Notes: generated by a model from the sequence alone, not told the origin. 64,000 nucleotides of DNA from Tritrichomonas musculus (GCA_039105265.1 JAPFFF010000005.1:1-64000); one strand, 5' to 3'. Counted from the stretch's first letter, positions 11,868 to 22,432 are shown. Numbers and translations are program-made.

Positions 11868-12503
11868 CGTCGTATGTATTTACTGTGATTTTAGACCTTC
11901 GGTCTAAAACCCCAGTAACTCAAGAATTTAAAGCCATAACTTTAAACCCGAACATATTATTCAATTTTACAACACCACTGATTCATCACCCCTTCATAAA
12001 TGATTTTAATAAATTTCATCCTCAAATCTCAAAAGTCAAAAATTGAAATCATAAATTTTATACGTAAATGCAAAAATGCATTAATTGAGAAGTCATTCAA
12101 TTCATAAAATCCGTTAGTAGCAAAAAAATGCAAAAATGCATTAATTGAGAAATCATTCAAATCATAAAATTCGTTAGTAGCATTAATTGAGAAGTCATTC
12201 AATTCATAAAAGTTGCAAAAATGCATTAATTGAATGAAAAAATGCATTAATTGAATATGATTTTACGGTTATTATTTTAGAAATTTTTTCATAAAATTTT
12301 TTAAAATCGGTTATTTGCAAAAATGCATTAATTGAATACTCTCACAAATTATAAAATTTTAAAAAATCCGTTATTTGCAAAAATGCATTAATTGAATACT
12401 CACATAAATCGAAAAAATTTTTATAAATAAACGTTCACCTCAAATTATAAAATTATTTTATCATTTATTTTTATATCACATGTCTCAAAAAATAAATCTA
12501 ATT
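11868..12503 (+). repeat. Maverick left TIR
   Basis: Mirrors 33861-34496. After the CGTCGTATG terminus come a hairpin, a 150-bp unique part, then several copies of a word like GCAAAAATGCATTAATTGA spaced irregularly (12065-12400), and finally TTTTTATATCACATGTCTC. The repeated word resembles a binding site array for the element's own proteins; that is inference. Short frames inside the TIR (e.g. 12029-12247) are products of these repeats. Confidence 0.9.
11889..11909. other. Hairpin 21 bp inside the Maverick left terminus
   Basis: TTTTAGACC, a TTC loop, then GGTCTAAAA: a perfect 9-bp stem 21 bp from the element end. The same hairpin occurs at 34455-34475 in the other TIR. Terminal hairpins could serve integrase or terminal-protein recognition; this is inference. 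Confidence 0.6.
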
Positions 12504-12534
12504 TTATTTTAATTTAATTTTGGGTCAAATCCTA

Positions 12535-12583
12535 GTGAACCCGAGTTCTAAAAAAATATCAGCACCCCCCTCTCAAAAAGTTC
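12535..12583 (+). repeat. Left TIR of the satellite-rich element
   Basis: About 48 bp matching 16258-16306 in reverse complement, best conserved over ATATCAGCACCCCCCTCTC and AAAAAGTT. Confidence 0.7.
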
Positions 12584-13784
12584 AAAAAAAAAAAAAAGCA
12601 TTCAATTTTTTTCCAACTATTTTTGAATGGTTTATTTTATTAGAACTTTTTGAATGATTTATAAAAATGATTAAAATTAAAAAAAAAATTCTGACAAAAT
12701 GAAAAATGTGAGTTTTCTGGTTATGTAAAAAAATTAAAAATAGCAAATATATATATAAAAACAGATTGTAAATTACAAAACTTAATTTTATGAGATTAAT
12801 CAAATTTTTGTGAATGTTTGTATAATTATGTAGTAACCATTCGGCTGTTTCGTAATCCCTTTCTATCTGAGCTTGACATCACCAATTTTTAAACACTGCC
12901 ATTCTCGAAATTTGGAATTACTGCGCATGGAATAGAAATTACGGCATATAAAAAACGGTAACTTTTCAAATAATAAATGGTCATGTTAAAACTTTGTGAA
13001 TATTTGCTTTGAATCCATGTTGGTTAAGATAAAAAAAAAAACTCACGCTTAATATTTTAACGTTTTTTTTTTTATATACCGTAACTCATGCTTTATATTT
13101 TAATAAACCAGACCAATTTATTACAGAAACTAATCTCACTTGCATATGATTGTCCTTGCAGTTATATTAGTTGATTTTATTCAGCATCAGCATACCATTA
13201 TTTACTCAAATCATCCTCGCCTGCTCAAATCAATTATCCAATTTTATTTTAAGACTGAAGTCTCCTCCACCTATTATCAAATGTGTAATAAGAAATTACT
13301 TGTAAATAATTAATTATATTTCTTCTCAAAAACGACCAAATAAAATACGGCTATTGTATAGAGCGGGTTCGGCAAAATTACTGATTTGACAACGGAACTC
13401 TCCAACTTACGACCGTAAGGGTTAATTATGTGGGAAAAAATAGAAAGTTTTGGGATAAATTGAAAAAATAGTAGAAATGAACAGTTGTCAGAAAAGTTGT
13501 AGAATAAAATGAAAGATAAGTAGCAGTATTATATATTTAATGAACTCCCTGATCAGATATTTCGATAGAGGTGTCGCAAAAAGTGTAGCTGAACATAATC
13601 AATCAAATTCAAAAAATCTAATGCTCGTTCTAATAATGATGAAATTCCATGGAGTCAATGATAGATATGCTGCAAAGCAAACCAATTGGCCAGATGATAT
13701 ATTATATTACACTGCATATCCTTATAAAGCATCTCGAAAAGCACATAAACAATAAACCTGTAAATTGAGCTTTATTGTAGTATA
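12584..13784. other. Gene-poor filler of the satellite-rich element
   Basis: AT-rich DNA with homopolymer runs and an inverted word near 12955-13090 (ACGGTAACTTTT against the reverse of ACCGTAACTC). One 71-codon frame at 13540-13755 begins with ATG and ends before the minisatellite; it has no recognisable domain and no close neighbour, so I do not call it. Confidence 0.4.
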
Positions 13785-13797
13785 TTAAGTTATAAAA

Positions 13798-14130
13798 TAA
13801 GTCGCAGGATAAGTTGTAAGGTAAGTAATAGGATAAGGTAAAAGATAAGTAGTATAGGAAGTTGTAAGATAAGTAGTATAGGAAGTTGTAAGATAAGTAG
13901 TATAGAAAGTTATAAGATAAGTTGTAAGATAAGTTGTAAGATAAGTTGTAAGATAAGTTATAAGATAAGTTATAAGATAAGTTATAAGATAAGTTATAAG
14001 ATAAGTTATAAGATAAGTTGTAAGATAAGTTGTAAGATAAGTTGTAAGATAAGTTGTAAGATAAGTTGTAAGATAAGTTGTAAGATAAGTTGTGAGGTAA
14101 GGAAAAAGATAGAAGTAAGATAAGTCTTCA
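13798..14130. repeat. 12-bp minisatellite (GTAAGATAAGTT type)
   Basis: Degenerate at the left, then near-perfect 12-bp units GTAAGATAAGTT or ATAAGATAAGTT between about 13910 and 14095. Because the period is a multiple of three, the minus strand shows a 131-codon frame of Tyr-Leu-Thr/Ile-Thr repeats, which is not called a gene. Confidence 0.85.
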
Positions 14131-15584
14131 GATACACAAGACAGTTCAAAAAGGTAAATAAATATATACTTAACAATCAATGCAAAATAGAATGATTTAT
14201 TTGATCACTATCTTTTTTGAAGCTAGAAAAATCGAATTATAAATGTGAACATATGATTAGAAATCATTAAAAAATGGTTTTTACAATTACTACTTATTGA
14301 TATCGGTATTGCAAGTTCTAATAAAGCTTATTTTTGTATTTTATTTAGCAAAATTATTTTATTTTGAAGGAATAAACACAAGCTTTTATCAAAATAATGA
14401 TTCTCTCCGATTTCCTTTTCTGAACATGTTAAATTGTACTTAAAAATTCATTAAATTAGAAATACTGGCCAAAAACATTTAATATTATCAAAAAACTGCT
14501 CTAGATATTCAATTTATTTGATTCATTATTGTAAATCATCTTCCAACTTGCATTTTTAATCATTCTCAAAAAAGTAAATCAATGGATTTTATCATTCCTC
14601 TGATTCTTTTTGGTCTAATAATAAATATTAAAAATTACTGTCATGGAATAAGTTGATATCTAATTATATAAATTATTTGGAAAAGGTAGGATCGAAAGAT
14701 TTTAGTAGAACAAAATTTTTATTTTTTTGAAAGCATATTTGGTCTATTTTATTTAGCTTATATAGCCAAAAATGTGTTAAATTCCTTTTGTTTTAACGTG
14801 AACTTATGTTGTTTAATTAAATATATGAACTATTACATAAAAAGGAAAAAAATGGAAAAAAAATAACTGCTGCTTTTCTCTCAAAATTGACCTACTTTAG
14901 CCATATATTTGGCCTTAAATATTTCTCATTATTAAATTTTAAGGTTCCGATTTAAAATAATTCGCTGTAAAAAAGCAAATATAATACTCATTAGGATAGA
15001 AAAAGATATGGAAAGAAAATAAATATGATAATAAAAACAATTAAAACATTAAAATAAAGTCAATTACTAATACTATAATATTTAAAATTAGAATAGATTT
15101 GTTTTAAAACCAAATGTGTTTATATACATATATATATATCAAACCAAAAAAACAATAAAGTATGTATTGCGATGTGTAAGTTTATTACTAATTATCAAAA
15201 AATTTTTATTGATTAAACCTAAAAAAAGGATTTCAGAATAATAAGTATAAATTGCTCTAACATAAAAAGAAACCTATTAAAATTGGAATGACTAAATCAA
15301 TATAAAATTTAAATGAAATGTAATTGAAATTTATTTTGAAATTTTACGTAAAATGAAAAGGAAATATAAAATAAATGTAATTTAAAGCATGCTTAATTTT
15401 CATGAGTATTTAATAGAAAAAGAAGGTGCTTATATATTTTTTTACTAAGATATTAATCATTATGTTGATTCTTGCTCGCCAGCCAGGCTTTCTTTACAGG
15501 ACAAGTAGCAGCATTATGGAATGAACAGTCGCAGATTCTACAATGACGAGTGTAATTGAAATTTATTTTAAAATTTTACGTAAA
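14131..15584. other. AT-rich region without genes
   Basis: No open frame of note on either strand. A word of about 35 bp (GTAATTGAAATTTATTTT, then AAATTTTACGTAAAAT) occurs at about 15319 and again at about 15551, flanking some 230 bp; otherwise nothing recognised. Confidence 0.5.
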
Positions 15585-16194
15585 ATTCTAAACCTTATTG
15601 AGCTGTAGTTTGCGGTTGTGAGATTAATGAGTTGTATCTGATAAAGGAACCTTGTATTAAAGTAAATGTTTGCTTGGATTGGAGAAAACTGTCTGATTTT
15701 GTAAGAATTCTAAATCTTATTGAGCTGTAGTTTGCGGTTGTGAGATTAATGAGTTGTATCTGATAAAGGAACCTTGTATTAAAGTAAATGTTTGCTTGGA
15801 TTGGAGAAAACTGTTTGATTTTGTAAGAATTCTAAATCTTATTGAGATGTAGTTTGCGGTTGTGAGATTAATGCGTTGTATCTGATAAAGGAACCTTGTA
15901 TTAAAGTAAATGTTTGCTTGGATTGGAGAAAACTGTTTGATTTTGTAAGAATTCTAAATCTTATTGAGATGTAGTTTGCGGTTGTGAGATTAATGCGTTG
16001 TATCTGATAAAGGAACCTTGTATTAAAGTAAATGTTTGCTTGGATTGGAGAAAACTGTTTGATTTTGTAAGAATTCTAAATCTTATTGAGATGTAGTTTG
16101 CGGTTGTGAGATTAATGCGTTGTATCTGATAAAGGAACCTTGTATTAAAGTAAATGTTTGCTTGGATTGGAGAAAACTGTTTGATTTTGTAAGA
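15585..16194 (+). repeat. 122-bp satellite, five copies
   Basis: Units start ATTCTAAATCTTATTGAG at 15585, 15707, 15829, 15951 and 16073, each 122 bp. The first two differ slightly from the last three, which are almost identical, suggesting growth by tandem duplication at the right side. Such arrays inside terminal regions parallel the 135-bp arrays of the MULE. Confidence 0.9.
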
Positions 16195-16257
16195 AAGAAA
16201 TAAAAGATAAAGTGTTTAATGTTAATTTTATGAAACCAATATCAACCGCCAAAAAAT

Positions 16258-16306
16258 CAACTTTTTGAGAGGGGGGTGCTGATATTTTCACAGAACCTGG
16301 GTTCTC
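16258..16306 (-). repeat. Right TIR of the satellite-rich element
   Basis: Reads AACTTTTTGAGAGGGGGGTG and continues to GGGTTCTC; reverse complement of the left end at 12535-12583. Confidence 0.7.
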
Positions 16307-16316
16307 TGAAAATTTC

Positions 16317-16345
16317 CTCTTTAATTTTTTATCTAATATAAAAAT
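16317..16345 (+). promoter_or_regulatory. Maverick gene leader sequence
   Basis: TTTAATTTTTTATCTAATAT followed by AAAAAT lies directly before ATG. The same sequence precedes the polymerase gene (16881-16910) and a close variant with TTTTTTATCGCATAAT precedes 22433. It is probably a shared core promoter or 5' leader of the element. Confidence 0.5.
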
Positions 16346-16828
16346 ATGACTAAATCAATTGTTGATGACAAAATGAATAAATTATATAAACAAATTAATA
16401 AATATTATAAAACAATAAATCGTAAAATGTTAAAACAAATTGTAAAGCGTACTGATGAAATAACAGATTTATATTATGAATACGTAAATCCTGATATGAA
16501 TGATAAAGAGAAGCGACAAAATGAAAATGCATTATTGACCAAAAGAATTTTAAATAATGAAAAGTGTAACGAAGTTTGTACATTTAACGGTGTTTTAACT
16601 TTCATTTGCGGAATTTATCATTTTCTTTATGCTTACGACAACGAACCGAATAAATTATTCCATCATTGTAATATTTGGGATTTCATGCATTGCACACTTC
16701 ATGAATTCGATATGGAAAAGAAATTTATGTTTCTATTTAATGATGAAAATATACCAGAAACGGTTGAAAGATTTTTAAATATTGACGATTATGAAATAAT
16801 GGAATTATTAAAATTAAATTTTAATTGA
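16346..16828 (+). CDS. Maverick protein of unknown function, 160 aa
   Basis: An ATG-started frame with the same leader as the polymerase gene downstream, 82 bp away in the same direction. The first half is basic and probably helical (repeated Lys/Asn/Tyr, coiled-coil-like); the second half is acidic with Cys and His residues (KCNEVC, FHHCNIWDFMHC) that might bind a metal. I recognise no family. Its position beside the polymerase suggests an early or replication-linked role; that is inference. Confidence 0.7.
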   Translation: MTKSIVDDKMNKLYKQINKYYKTINRKMLKQIVKRTDEITDLYYEYVNPDMNDKEKRQNENALLTKRILNNEKCNEVCTFNGVLTFICGIYHFLYAYDNEPNKLFHHCNIWDFMHCTLHEFDMEKKFMFLFNDENIPETVERFLNIDDYEIMELLKLNFN

Positions 16829-16880
16829 ATAATTATTTTTATATCACATGTCTCAAAAAAATAAATCTAATTAATTTTTA

Positions 16881-16910
16881 TTTTTTTAATTTTTTATCTA
16901 ATATAAAAAT
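16881..16910 (+). promoter_or_regulatory. Maverick gene leader before the DNA polymerase
   Basis: Same leader as at 16317-16345. Just before it, 16832-16870 repeats the inner end of the TIRs (TATATCACATGTCTC), which includes TCACAT, a fit to the trichomonad initiator pattern TCA-Y-W-W. Confidence 0.5.
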
Positions 16911-19900
16911 ATGTCATTAGATAACACGCCAACAAATAAATTAATCGAGTTATCAAATTTATTATATAATGAAAATTTAACAATTAATGATTGGAAAAAT
17001 GAATTTGATAATGAAAATGATTTACGTGAAAATTTAATTGAAATGTTAGTTTCAGATATTTTAAATAAAGGATATGATGGAGAAAATAATTATAATTCCA
17101 TGTATTGGTTTGTGAAAGGTTTAAATATTCCATCACCGAAACCACTTAAACGTTACATAGATTCAGATGATTATTTATTCAAAAATTTAAATAAATACAA
17201 AATTCAGGATGACATCCACGATTTCAACCGTCAACGTTTACACGAAAAATTCAACCGTGATTTACATAAAAAAGATTCTTCATTTCTTGATGAATTAATG
17301 AAGCATTCCAAAGATATTCGTGAATTTTGGAGAAGTGATTTATTATATAATTCACCACCAGCTGATGCATTAAATGATGAGGAATTTTTCCCTGAAGAAA
17401 AACCAAAAGATATTAATTTACGTAATATTAAATCATTTAAAGAATGGCAAAAATTAGATGACGAACAACAAACATTAGTGGATGATATGATGAAATCATT
17501 ATATAAAACACCTACTAATTGGGAAATTAATTTTGAACTTTTAAACAATAAAGGCAAAAAATTAATGTTTCCACTACTTAAAAATTTCTTTCAAGAATAC
17601 AAGGACCCATTACCAATGGATAAATACAAAATAGAATTTAAAGTTAAAGGTCAATGGCATTCTAAACCATTAACACCTGAAGTTTATAATAAATTAATGG
17701 AAAATTTCACTGAAGAACATTTTATATTCGACCTTGACGAAATACCGGCAGAATTTACGGGATTCAATAGTGGCGACAATGCTGAATTACCTGATTGGTC
17801 ATTATTTTCATCATTAAGATTTTCAAAATATTTACATAAAGATAGGGTTCGTAAAGATGTCGGTGGTTCATTCTTTAACTATATAGCTAATGATAAAGTA
17901 CCTAAAAAAGTTATTGAGTATTTAAAACGTCTTCAAATATTTGATTTATTAGTGGATGAAAAAGTAACTGTTCTTGAAGAAGCAAAAGAATTCACTCGGA
18001 GTTATTATGATAATTTAACTGGTGATTTAGAATATGAAACCATTGAGATTCCAGCAAAAATTACAAAATCAACTAAACAACGTGAAGAATTAAATGATTG
18101 CTGCTTCGTTTATGCTCTCAAACAAACAGGTTATTATTCAGATGATATTTTAAATCAAATACGATTAAGAATTAATAATAGGTATTTATCCCAAGGTTCA
18201 ATTGAAAAAATTTGTCAAGAGTTTAAGATTCACATTAAGTTATCATATATTGATGACAGCAGCGATAGAAAAAATAAAAAGACAACGGTTCAACAATGCA
18301 AAAACAAAGTCCGTAAATCATATTTGGGAGTCAAAGATGCTGAACCTCAACGAACCCATACATTTAACGTTTATGAAGACCATTATTTCATAGAAGAAAA
18401 AACACCATTTAGTACTTATTATATTAAACATTTAATTGAATGTACCGAGGATAAATTCGATAAAGAATATAATAGTGACCATTGGAGGAAAACCAGATAT
18501 TATATTTCATCATCAAATTTAGTCCGTGAATTAATGAAGCAAGGATATTTTAATCCAATCACTTATGGACAATATCGAATATTAAAAACTGTTTTCTATC
18601 ATGAATTTGATAAAGATTTAACAAATATTAATTTAGAATATGAACCTGAATATTGCACAAAACTAATAGCTCCAAAAATTGTTAAAGAAAGCGAAAACAA
18701 AACTGACCCTACTTATTGGTACGCTGATTTTGAAGCTGACGTTTCAGGTAATATTCATAAACCATTTATGTGTGTTCTTCAATCACAAAATGGAAAAATT
18801 AATGAATGCTTTAAAGGTGAAACATGTAATAAACAATTTCTTGATTTCTTACCTGATCATGCAGTCGTTTATTTCCACAATTTAGCATATGATTTTCGGA
18901 TGTTTTCGTCTTTAGTTAATATCAAAAATACAATAATTAAAGGAACAAAATTAATGAAAGCAAATGTTGAATATAACGATAAAAAGGTTTTCTTTAAAGA
19001 TTCATTGCCAATGTTGAATTGTAAACTTTCACAATTACCTTCTATGTTTAATTTGGGCATTAATGTTCAAAAAGAAATTTTCCCATACAAATATTACACA
19101 CTTGATAGATTAAATACCAACAAAGGAGTAATTAATGATGCAGGCTTAAATGAAGATCAAAAATGGACAACAGATGATTATGAATTATTTAAATCAAACA
19201 TTGATAAAATCCCTAAATGTAGAATTGATGAAAACCATTTCGACATGTGGTCATATGCTGAATTTTATTGTAAACAAGATGTAAACATCCTTAGACTTGG
19301 ATTTAATGAATTCAGAAATGGATTTATTAAAGATTTCAGTATCGACCCTTTTAATTTCATTTCCATTTCTTCACTCGCTAATGAAGTATTTAATCAACGT
19401 GTTTATTATCCCAATAAAAACCTTTATAAATTAGGTGGTCATGTTCGTAAGTTTTGCTCAAAAGCTGTTTATGGAGGACGTTGCATGACTGCATACAATA
19501 AAAAATGGCATATATTAAAGCTACTTTGTGATTTCGACGCTGTTTCATTATATCCTTCAGCAATGGCACGTTTATATACCGTTGAAGGTAGACCTGAAGT
19601 TATCAAACCTGAACAATTAAACCTTGAATTCCTTTCAAAACAAGGTGCTTACATTGTTGAAATCAAAATTACTAAAGTTAATAAACATTATCCATTCCCA
19701 CTAATTGTTCGTAAAGTAAACGGATTAAATCTTAATGACGATAACTTAAAAGAAGGTGAAACATTAAATATAATTGTAGATAATATATCATTAGAAGATC
19801 TCATTGAATTTCAAAAAATAGAGTTTGAATTTATCCGCGGTTATTATTGGGCAGGTAAACGTGATTATACAATCCAAAAAGAAATTAAGAAAATATTTAA

Positions 19901-20711
19901 TAAAAGACTTGAATATAAGAAGCAACATAACCCATTACAACAATTATATAAATTAATCATGAATTCATGTTATGGTAAAACTATTGAAAAACCAGTTGAT
20001 AAAGATATTAAATATATGAACGATGACGATTTAGAGAAATATTGGATCAAAAACTATAATAAAATTATTGAGGACACATTAATTGAAGGTAGAAAGACAC
20101 CATTACACGCTGTAAAAGTTATTAAACAAATTGAAAACCATTTTAACTTTTCACTTCTTGGTATTCAGGTTTTATCAATGTCAAAGCGAATTATGACTGA
20201 AGTAATGTGTTTAGCTTATGATTTAGGATGCCACATTTATTACCAAGATACTGATTCAATGCACATTGAAGTTGATGATTTACCACGACTTGTTAATGGT
20301 TTTAAAGAAAAATATTATCGTGAATTAATCGGAACTAATTTAGGACAATTTCACAGTGACTTTCCAACCATTAATGGACATGATGAAATGCCAAAATCTA
20401 TTGAGTCATATTTTCTAATGAAGAAAATGTACATTGACAAATTGCAAGATTCAACAGGAGAAATTGATTATATGATCCGAGGAAAAGGTTTAACACAAAA
20501 CTCAATTAAATATGCTTGCAAAGAATTCAACAATGACCCAATGAAGTTATATAAATTCATATTTAATGGAAACACACAAACGTTTGATTTAACGAAAGGA
20601 CAACCATGTTTCTCAATGAACAAAAATATGACTGTATCAACTTTAAAGAAATTTGAACGTAAAATAAAAACAACTTATGAAGAAGGAAACATTGAAAATT
20701 ATTTTAAATAG
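16911..20711 (+). CDS. Maverick protein-primed DNA polymerase B
   Basis: The 1266-aa product copies the element's DNA, using a protein primer as in adenovirus and phi29. Exonuclease motifs are seen around residue 602-610 (YADFEADVSG), 655-667 (YFHNLAYDFRMF) and 785-795 (YCKQDVNILR). Polymerase motifs follow: A at about 873-886 (CDFDAVSLYPSAM), B at about 1017-1025 (MNSCYGKTIEK) and C at about 1110 (YQDTDSMHIE). A region of about 600 residues precedes the exonuclease and is typical of Maverick polymerases; part of it (about 392-500) is a separate Cys/His-containing domain. Its 3' end overlaps that of the convergent integrase gene by 8 bp. Function is assigned with high certainty. Confidence 0.95.
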   Translation: MSLDNTPTNKLIELSNLLYNENLTINDWKNEFDNENDLRENLIEMLVSDILNKGYDGENNYNSMYWFVKGLNIPSPKPLKRYIDSDDYLFKNLNKYKIQDDIHDFNRQRLHEKFNRDLHKKDSSFLDELMKHSKDIREFWRSDLLYNSPPADALNDEEFFPEEKPKDINLRNIKSFKEWQKLDDEQQTLVDDMMKSLYKTPTNWEINFELLNNKGKKLMFPLLKNFFQEYKDPLPMDKYKIEFKVKGQWHSKPLTPEVYNKLMENFTEEHFIFDLDEIPAEFTGFNSGDNAELPDWSLFSSLRFSKYLHKDRVRKDVGGSFFNYIANDKVPKKVIEYLKRLQIFDLLVDEKVTVLEEAKEFTRSYYDNLTGDLEYETIEIPAKITKSTKQREELNDCCFVYALKQTGYYSDDILNQIRLRINNRYLSQGSIEKICQEFKIHIKLSYIDDSSDRKNKKTTVQQCKNKVRKSYLGVKDAEPQRTHTFNVYEDHYFIEEKTPFSTYYIKHLIECTEDKFDKEYNSDHWRKTRYYISSSNLVRELMKQGYFNPITYGQYRILKTVFYHEFDKDLTNINLEYEPEYCTKLIAPKIVKESENKTDPTYWYADFEADVSGNIHKPFMCVLQSQNGKINECFKGETCNKQFLDFLPDHAVVYFHNLAYDFRMFSSLVNIKNTIIKGTKLMKANVEYNDKKVFFKDSLPMLNCKLSQLPSMFNLGINVQKEIFPYKYYTLDRLNTNKGVINDAGLNEDQKWTTDDYELFKSNIDKIPKCRIDENHFDMWSYAEFYCKQDVNILRLGFNEFRNGFIKDFSIDPFNFISISSLANEVFNQRVYYPNKNLYKLGGHVRKFCSKAVYGGRCMTAYNKKWHILKLLCDFDAVSLYPSAMARLYTVEGRPEVIKPEQLNLEFLSKQGAYIVEIKITKVNKHYPFPLIVRKVNGLNLNDDNLKEGETLNIIVDNISLEDLIEFQKIEFEFIRGYYWAGKRDYTIQKEIKKIFNKRLEYKKQHNPLQQLYKLIMNSCYGKTIEKPVDKDIKYMNDDDLEKYWIKNYNKIIEDTLIEGRKTPLHAVKVIKQIENHFNFSLLGIQVLSMSKRIMTEVMCLAYDLGCHIYYQDTDSMHIEVDDLPRLVNGFKEKYYRELIGTNLGQFHSDFPTINGHDEMPKSIESYFLMKKMYIDKLQDSTGEIDYMIRGKGLTQNSIKYACKEFNNDPMKLYKFIFNGNTQTFDLTKGQPCFSMNKNMTVSTLKKFERKIKTTYEEGNIENYFK

Positions 20712-22329
20712 GATCTAATAAATATCTTGGTAATAATTGAGTATTATTTTTTCCGTCTTTACCATTAAGTTTTCCTTCAACTTTAAATAATCCATTTTCT
20801 TTACCAATAACTTTAAACTCTCCTGGTCTTATCACTGATCTTCTTTTCATTTTGTTATCAGTCATATTATAAACTTTAACATTTACGCCATCATTAATAT
20901 TAAATTCAACGTTATTTTTAATTTCCCAGTTAGCTTGTAATATTCTCCTCACAATATAATTTTCAAGTTCTGGATCATCATTTACCATCTTTGGAGTTAC
21001 ACTAAATCCTGCCCATTTACTTAATCCTCTATGTGGTGCGTTATTGTATTGATTTACGATTTCATCTATTACTTCAGGAGTTATTACACCAATATTCATA
21101 TTATACGCCATATCTCTAATTGTTCTAATTACTCTATCAACAATTCCTAAACTTGAATGTAAAGGTTCTGTTTTCTTTGCTTTCTTATGTTCATATTTCA
21201 TAAAATCAGGATAAGCGCCTTTAGGTTGTCTTTCAACAGGTGAAAAGCTTATATTTTGAGTTTCATAAAACATTTTTGACTTATCAGATTTAAATGCACC
21301 TTCACCATCACCGATTAAATGTTCCACCTTCATTCCTTTATCAATTAATTTTTGTAATGCTCGTAAATATGACATTGTCGCTTTTAATTCATCTTTACTA
21401 AATTCTGTTTTTGAAAGCATCACATTTAAAATTTGTGCATATAAATATTTAGTGTTCACATTAATTGCAACTAAATATTTTAACGGTTGTTTTTTCTTAA
21501 TATATATTTCCATTAAATCAATCATCCATGTGTTTCTTTCTGCAACTCTATGTAATTGAAAACGTTTTATATTTTCTTTTAATGGAAATGATGAAGGTAT
21601 TTTTCCCTTTTCTTCTTTCAGTTCTGGATTAAGTAGTTTTAAAGCTCTAATTTTATCTTTACCTTTAAATCCAAACAATCCCGTTAATTCTACATTTGGT
21701 ATTTCTATCGTTGCCCCTGGTTGTTGAAAATATTTATCCTGATATTCTTTATACCATGATTCTAAAGATTTTTTACCTCTCTTCTTCCATCCTGCTGTCA
21801 ACTTTTCAAAATCCTCAAATGTTAAAAGTTCATTATCTCCATTATGTAAAATTATGTATTCATCCAACCTTTCCTTAAATGATTTCTCCTTAGGTTTTTT
21901 GGGTTTTTCTTTCTTTGGGTGTGCTTCATCCCATGCTTTCTTATACTCCAAATATATTTTCTGTTTATCTTCTTCGAGTAATGGTCGAAATGATTTTAAA
22001 TCATATGCCGCTTTTTTACCTGTTTCATTTTGGTTTTTATATACTTTACTCATTAAATCCTCTCTTGCTATTCTCACTACTTCTTCATAATCTGCCATTC
22101 GTTCACGTTCCGTTTCTACTTCACGTCTATGTTCTTCATCCTTTACTATATCACGAATGGTTAAATAATGAATTATATAGAAATTGTTTATATGTTGAGC
22201 TGGAATTTTCACTTTCAAATATTTTTCACAATAATGATTTATATGATATTTCACTTGTTCATACTTTTCTATCTTACTTGTCACATATGAAATTATTCCA
22301 TCTGTGTTATTAAATAATGTTTCAGTCAT
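20704..22329 (-). CDS. Maverick retroviral-type integrase
   Basis: A 541-aa product of an ATG-started frame that inserts the element's ends into host DNA. The RNase H-like core lies at about 262-400: WMIDLMEIYI near 268, LIGDGEGAFKSDKS near 340, and SSLGIVDRVIRTIRDM near 395. The last 65 residues (NDGVNVKVYN onwards) form a small SH3/chromodomain-like beta fold, often used for chromatin targeting. The N-terminal 250 residues are charged and helical with a proline/lysine linker (KKEKPKKPKEK). It is convergent with the polymerase gene, the arrangement expected for a replication and integration pair. Confidence 0.93.
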   Translation of the reverse strand: MTETLFNNTDGIISYVTSKIEKYEQVKYHINHYCEKYLKVKIPAQHINNFYIIHYLTIRDIVKDEEHRREVETERERMADYEEVVRIAREDLMSKVYKNQNETGKKAAYDLKSFRPLLEEDKQKIYLEYKKAWDEAHPKKEKPKKPKEKSFKERLDEYIILHNGDNELLTFEDFEKLTAGWKKRGKKSLESWYKEYQDKYFQQPGATIEIPNVELTGLFGFKGKDKIRALKLLNPELKEEKGKIPSSFPLKENIKRFQLHRVAERNTWMIDLMEIYIKKKQPLKYLVAINVNTKYLYAQILNVMLSKTEFSKDELKATMSYLRALQKLIDKGMKVEHLIGDGEGAFKSDKSKMFYETQNISFSPVERQPKGAYPDFMKYEHKKAKKTEPLHSSLGIVDRVIRTIRDMAYNMNIGVITPEVIDEIVNQYNNAPHRGLSKWAGFSVTPKMVNDDPELENYIVRRILQANWEIKNNVEFNINDGVNVKVYNMTDNKMKRRSVIRPGEFKVIGKENGLFKVEGKLNGKDGKNNTQLLPRYLLDPI

Positions 22330-22405
22330 GTTTTAAAATAAATTAAATTAAAGATATTTGATGATTTCATGAATGATAAAATAATTATTTAGTTTATTTT
22401 TAATT

Positions 22406-22432
22406 TTTAATTTTTTATCGCATAATAAAAAT
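22406..22432 (+). promoter_or_regulatory. Maverick gene leader variant
   Basis: TTTTTAATTTTTTATCGCAT, then AATAAAAAT and ATG: matches the leaders at 16317 and 16881 except for the central bases. Confidence 0.45.

Larger units (their letters stand above)
12535..16306. mobile_element. Satellite-rich element inserted in the Maverick
   Basis: Inverted ends of about 48 bp bound it: left GTGAACCCGAGTTCT then ATATCAGCACCCCCCTCTC, right the mirror image with GAGAACCCAGGTTCT. The block between holds no long gene, a 12-bp minisatellite, a five-copy 122-bp satellite and AT-rich filler. The word CTCTCAAAAAGTT at its ends also occurs in the MULE TIRs, so it may be a non-autonomous relative of MULE type; this is inference. 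I found no clean target duplication. It separates the Maverick's left TIR from its first gene. A 71-codon frame at 13540-13755 is without recognised similarity. Confidence 0.65.

Noticed and set aside
12029-12247. 72-codon frame, and its twin at 34117-34335
   Set aside because: Both lie in Maverick TIRs and translate the repeated TTAATGCATTTTTGCA word.
13540-13755. 71-codon frame in the satellite-rich element
   Set aside because: Has an ATG but no recognised domain or second copy here; in AT-rich filler, so not called.
13785-14180. 131-codon frame of Tyr-Leu-Thr repeats
   Set aside because: Translation of the 12-bp minisatellite.
16395-16583. Minus-strand frame opposite the 160-aa Maverick gene
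   Set aside because: Shadow of the real gene on the other strand; same applies to frames opposite or shifted within polymerase, integrase, fibre, capsid and VPS13.
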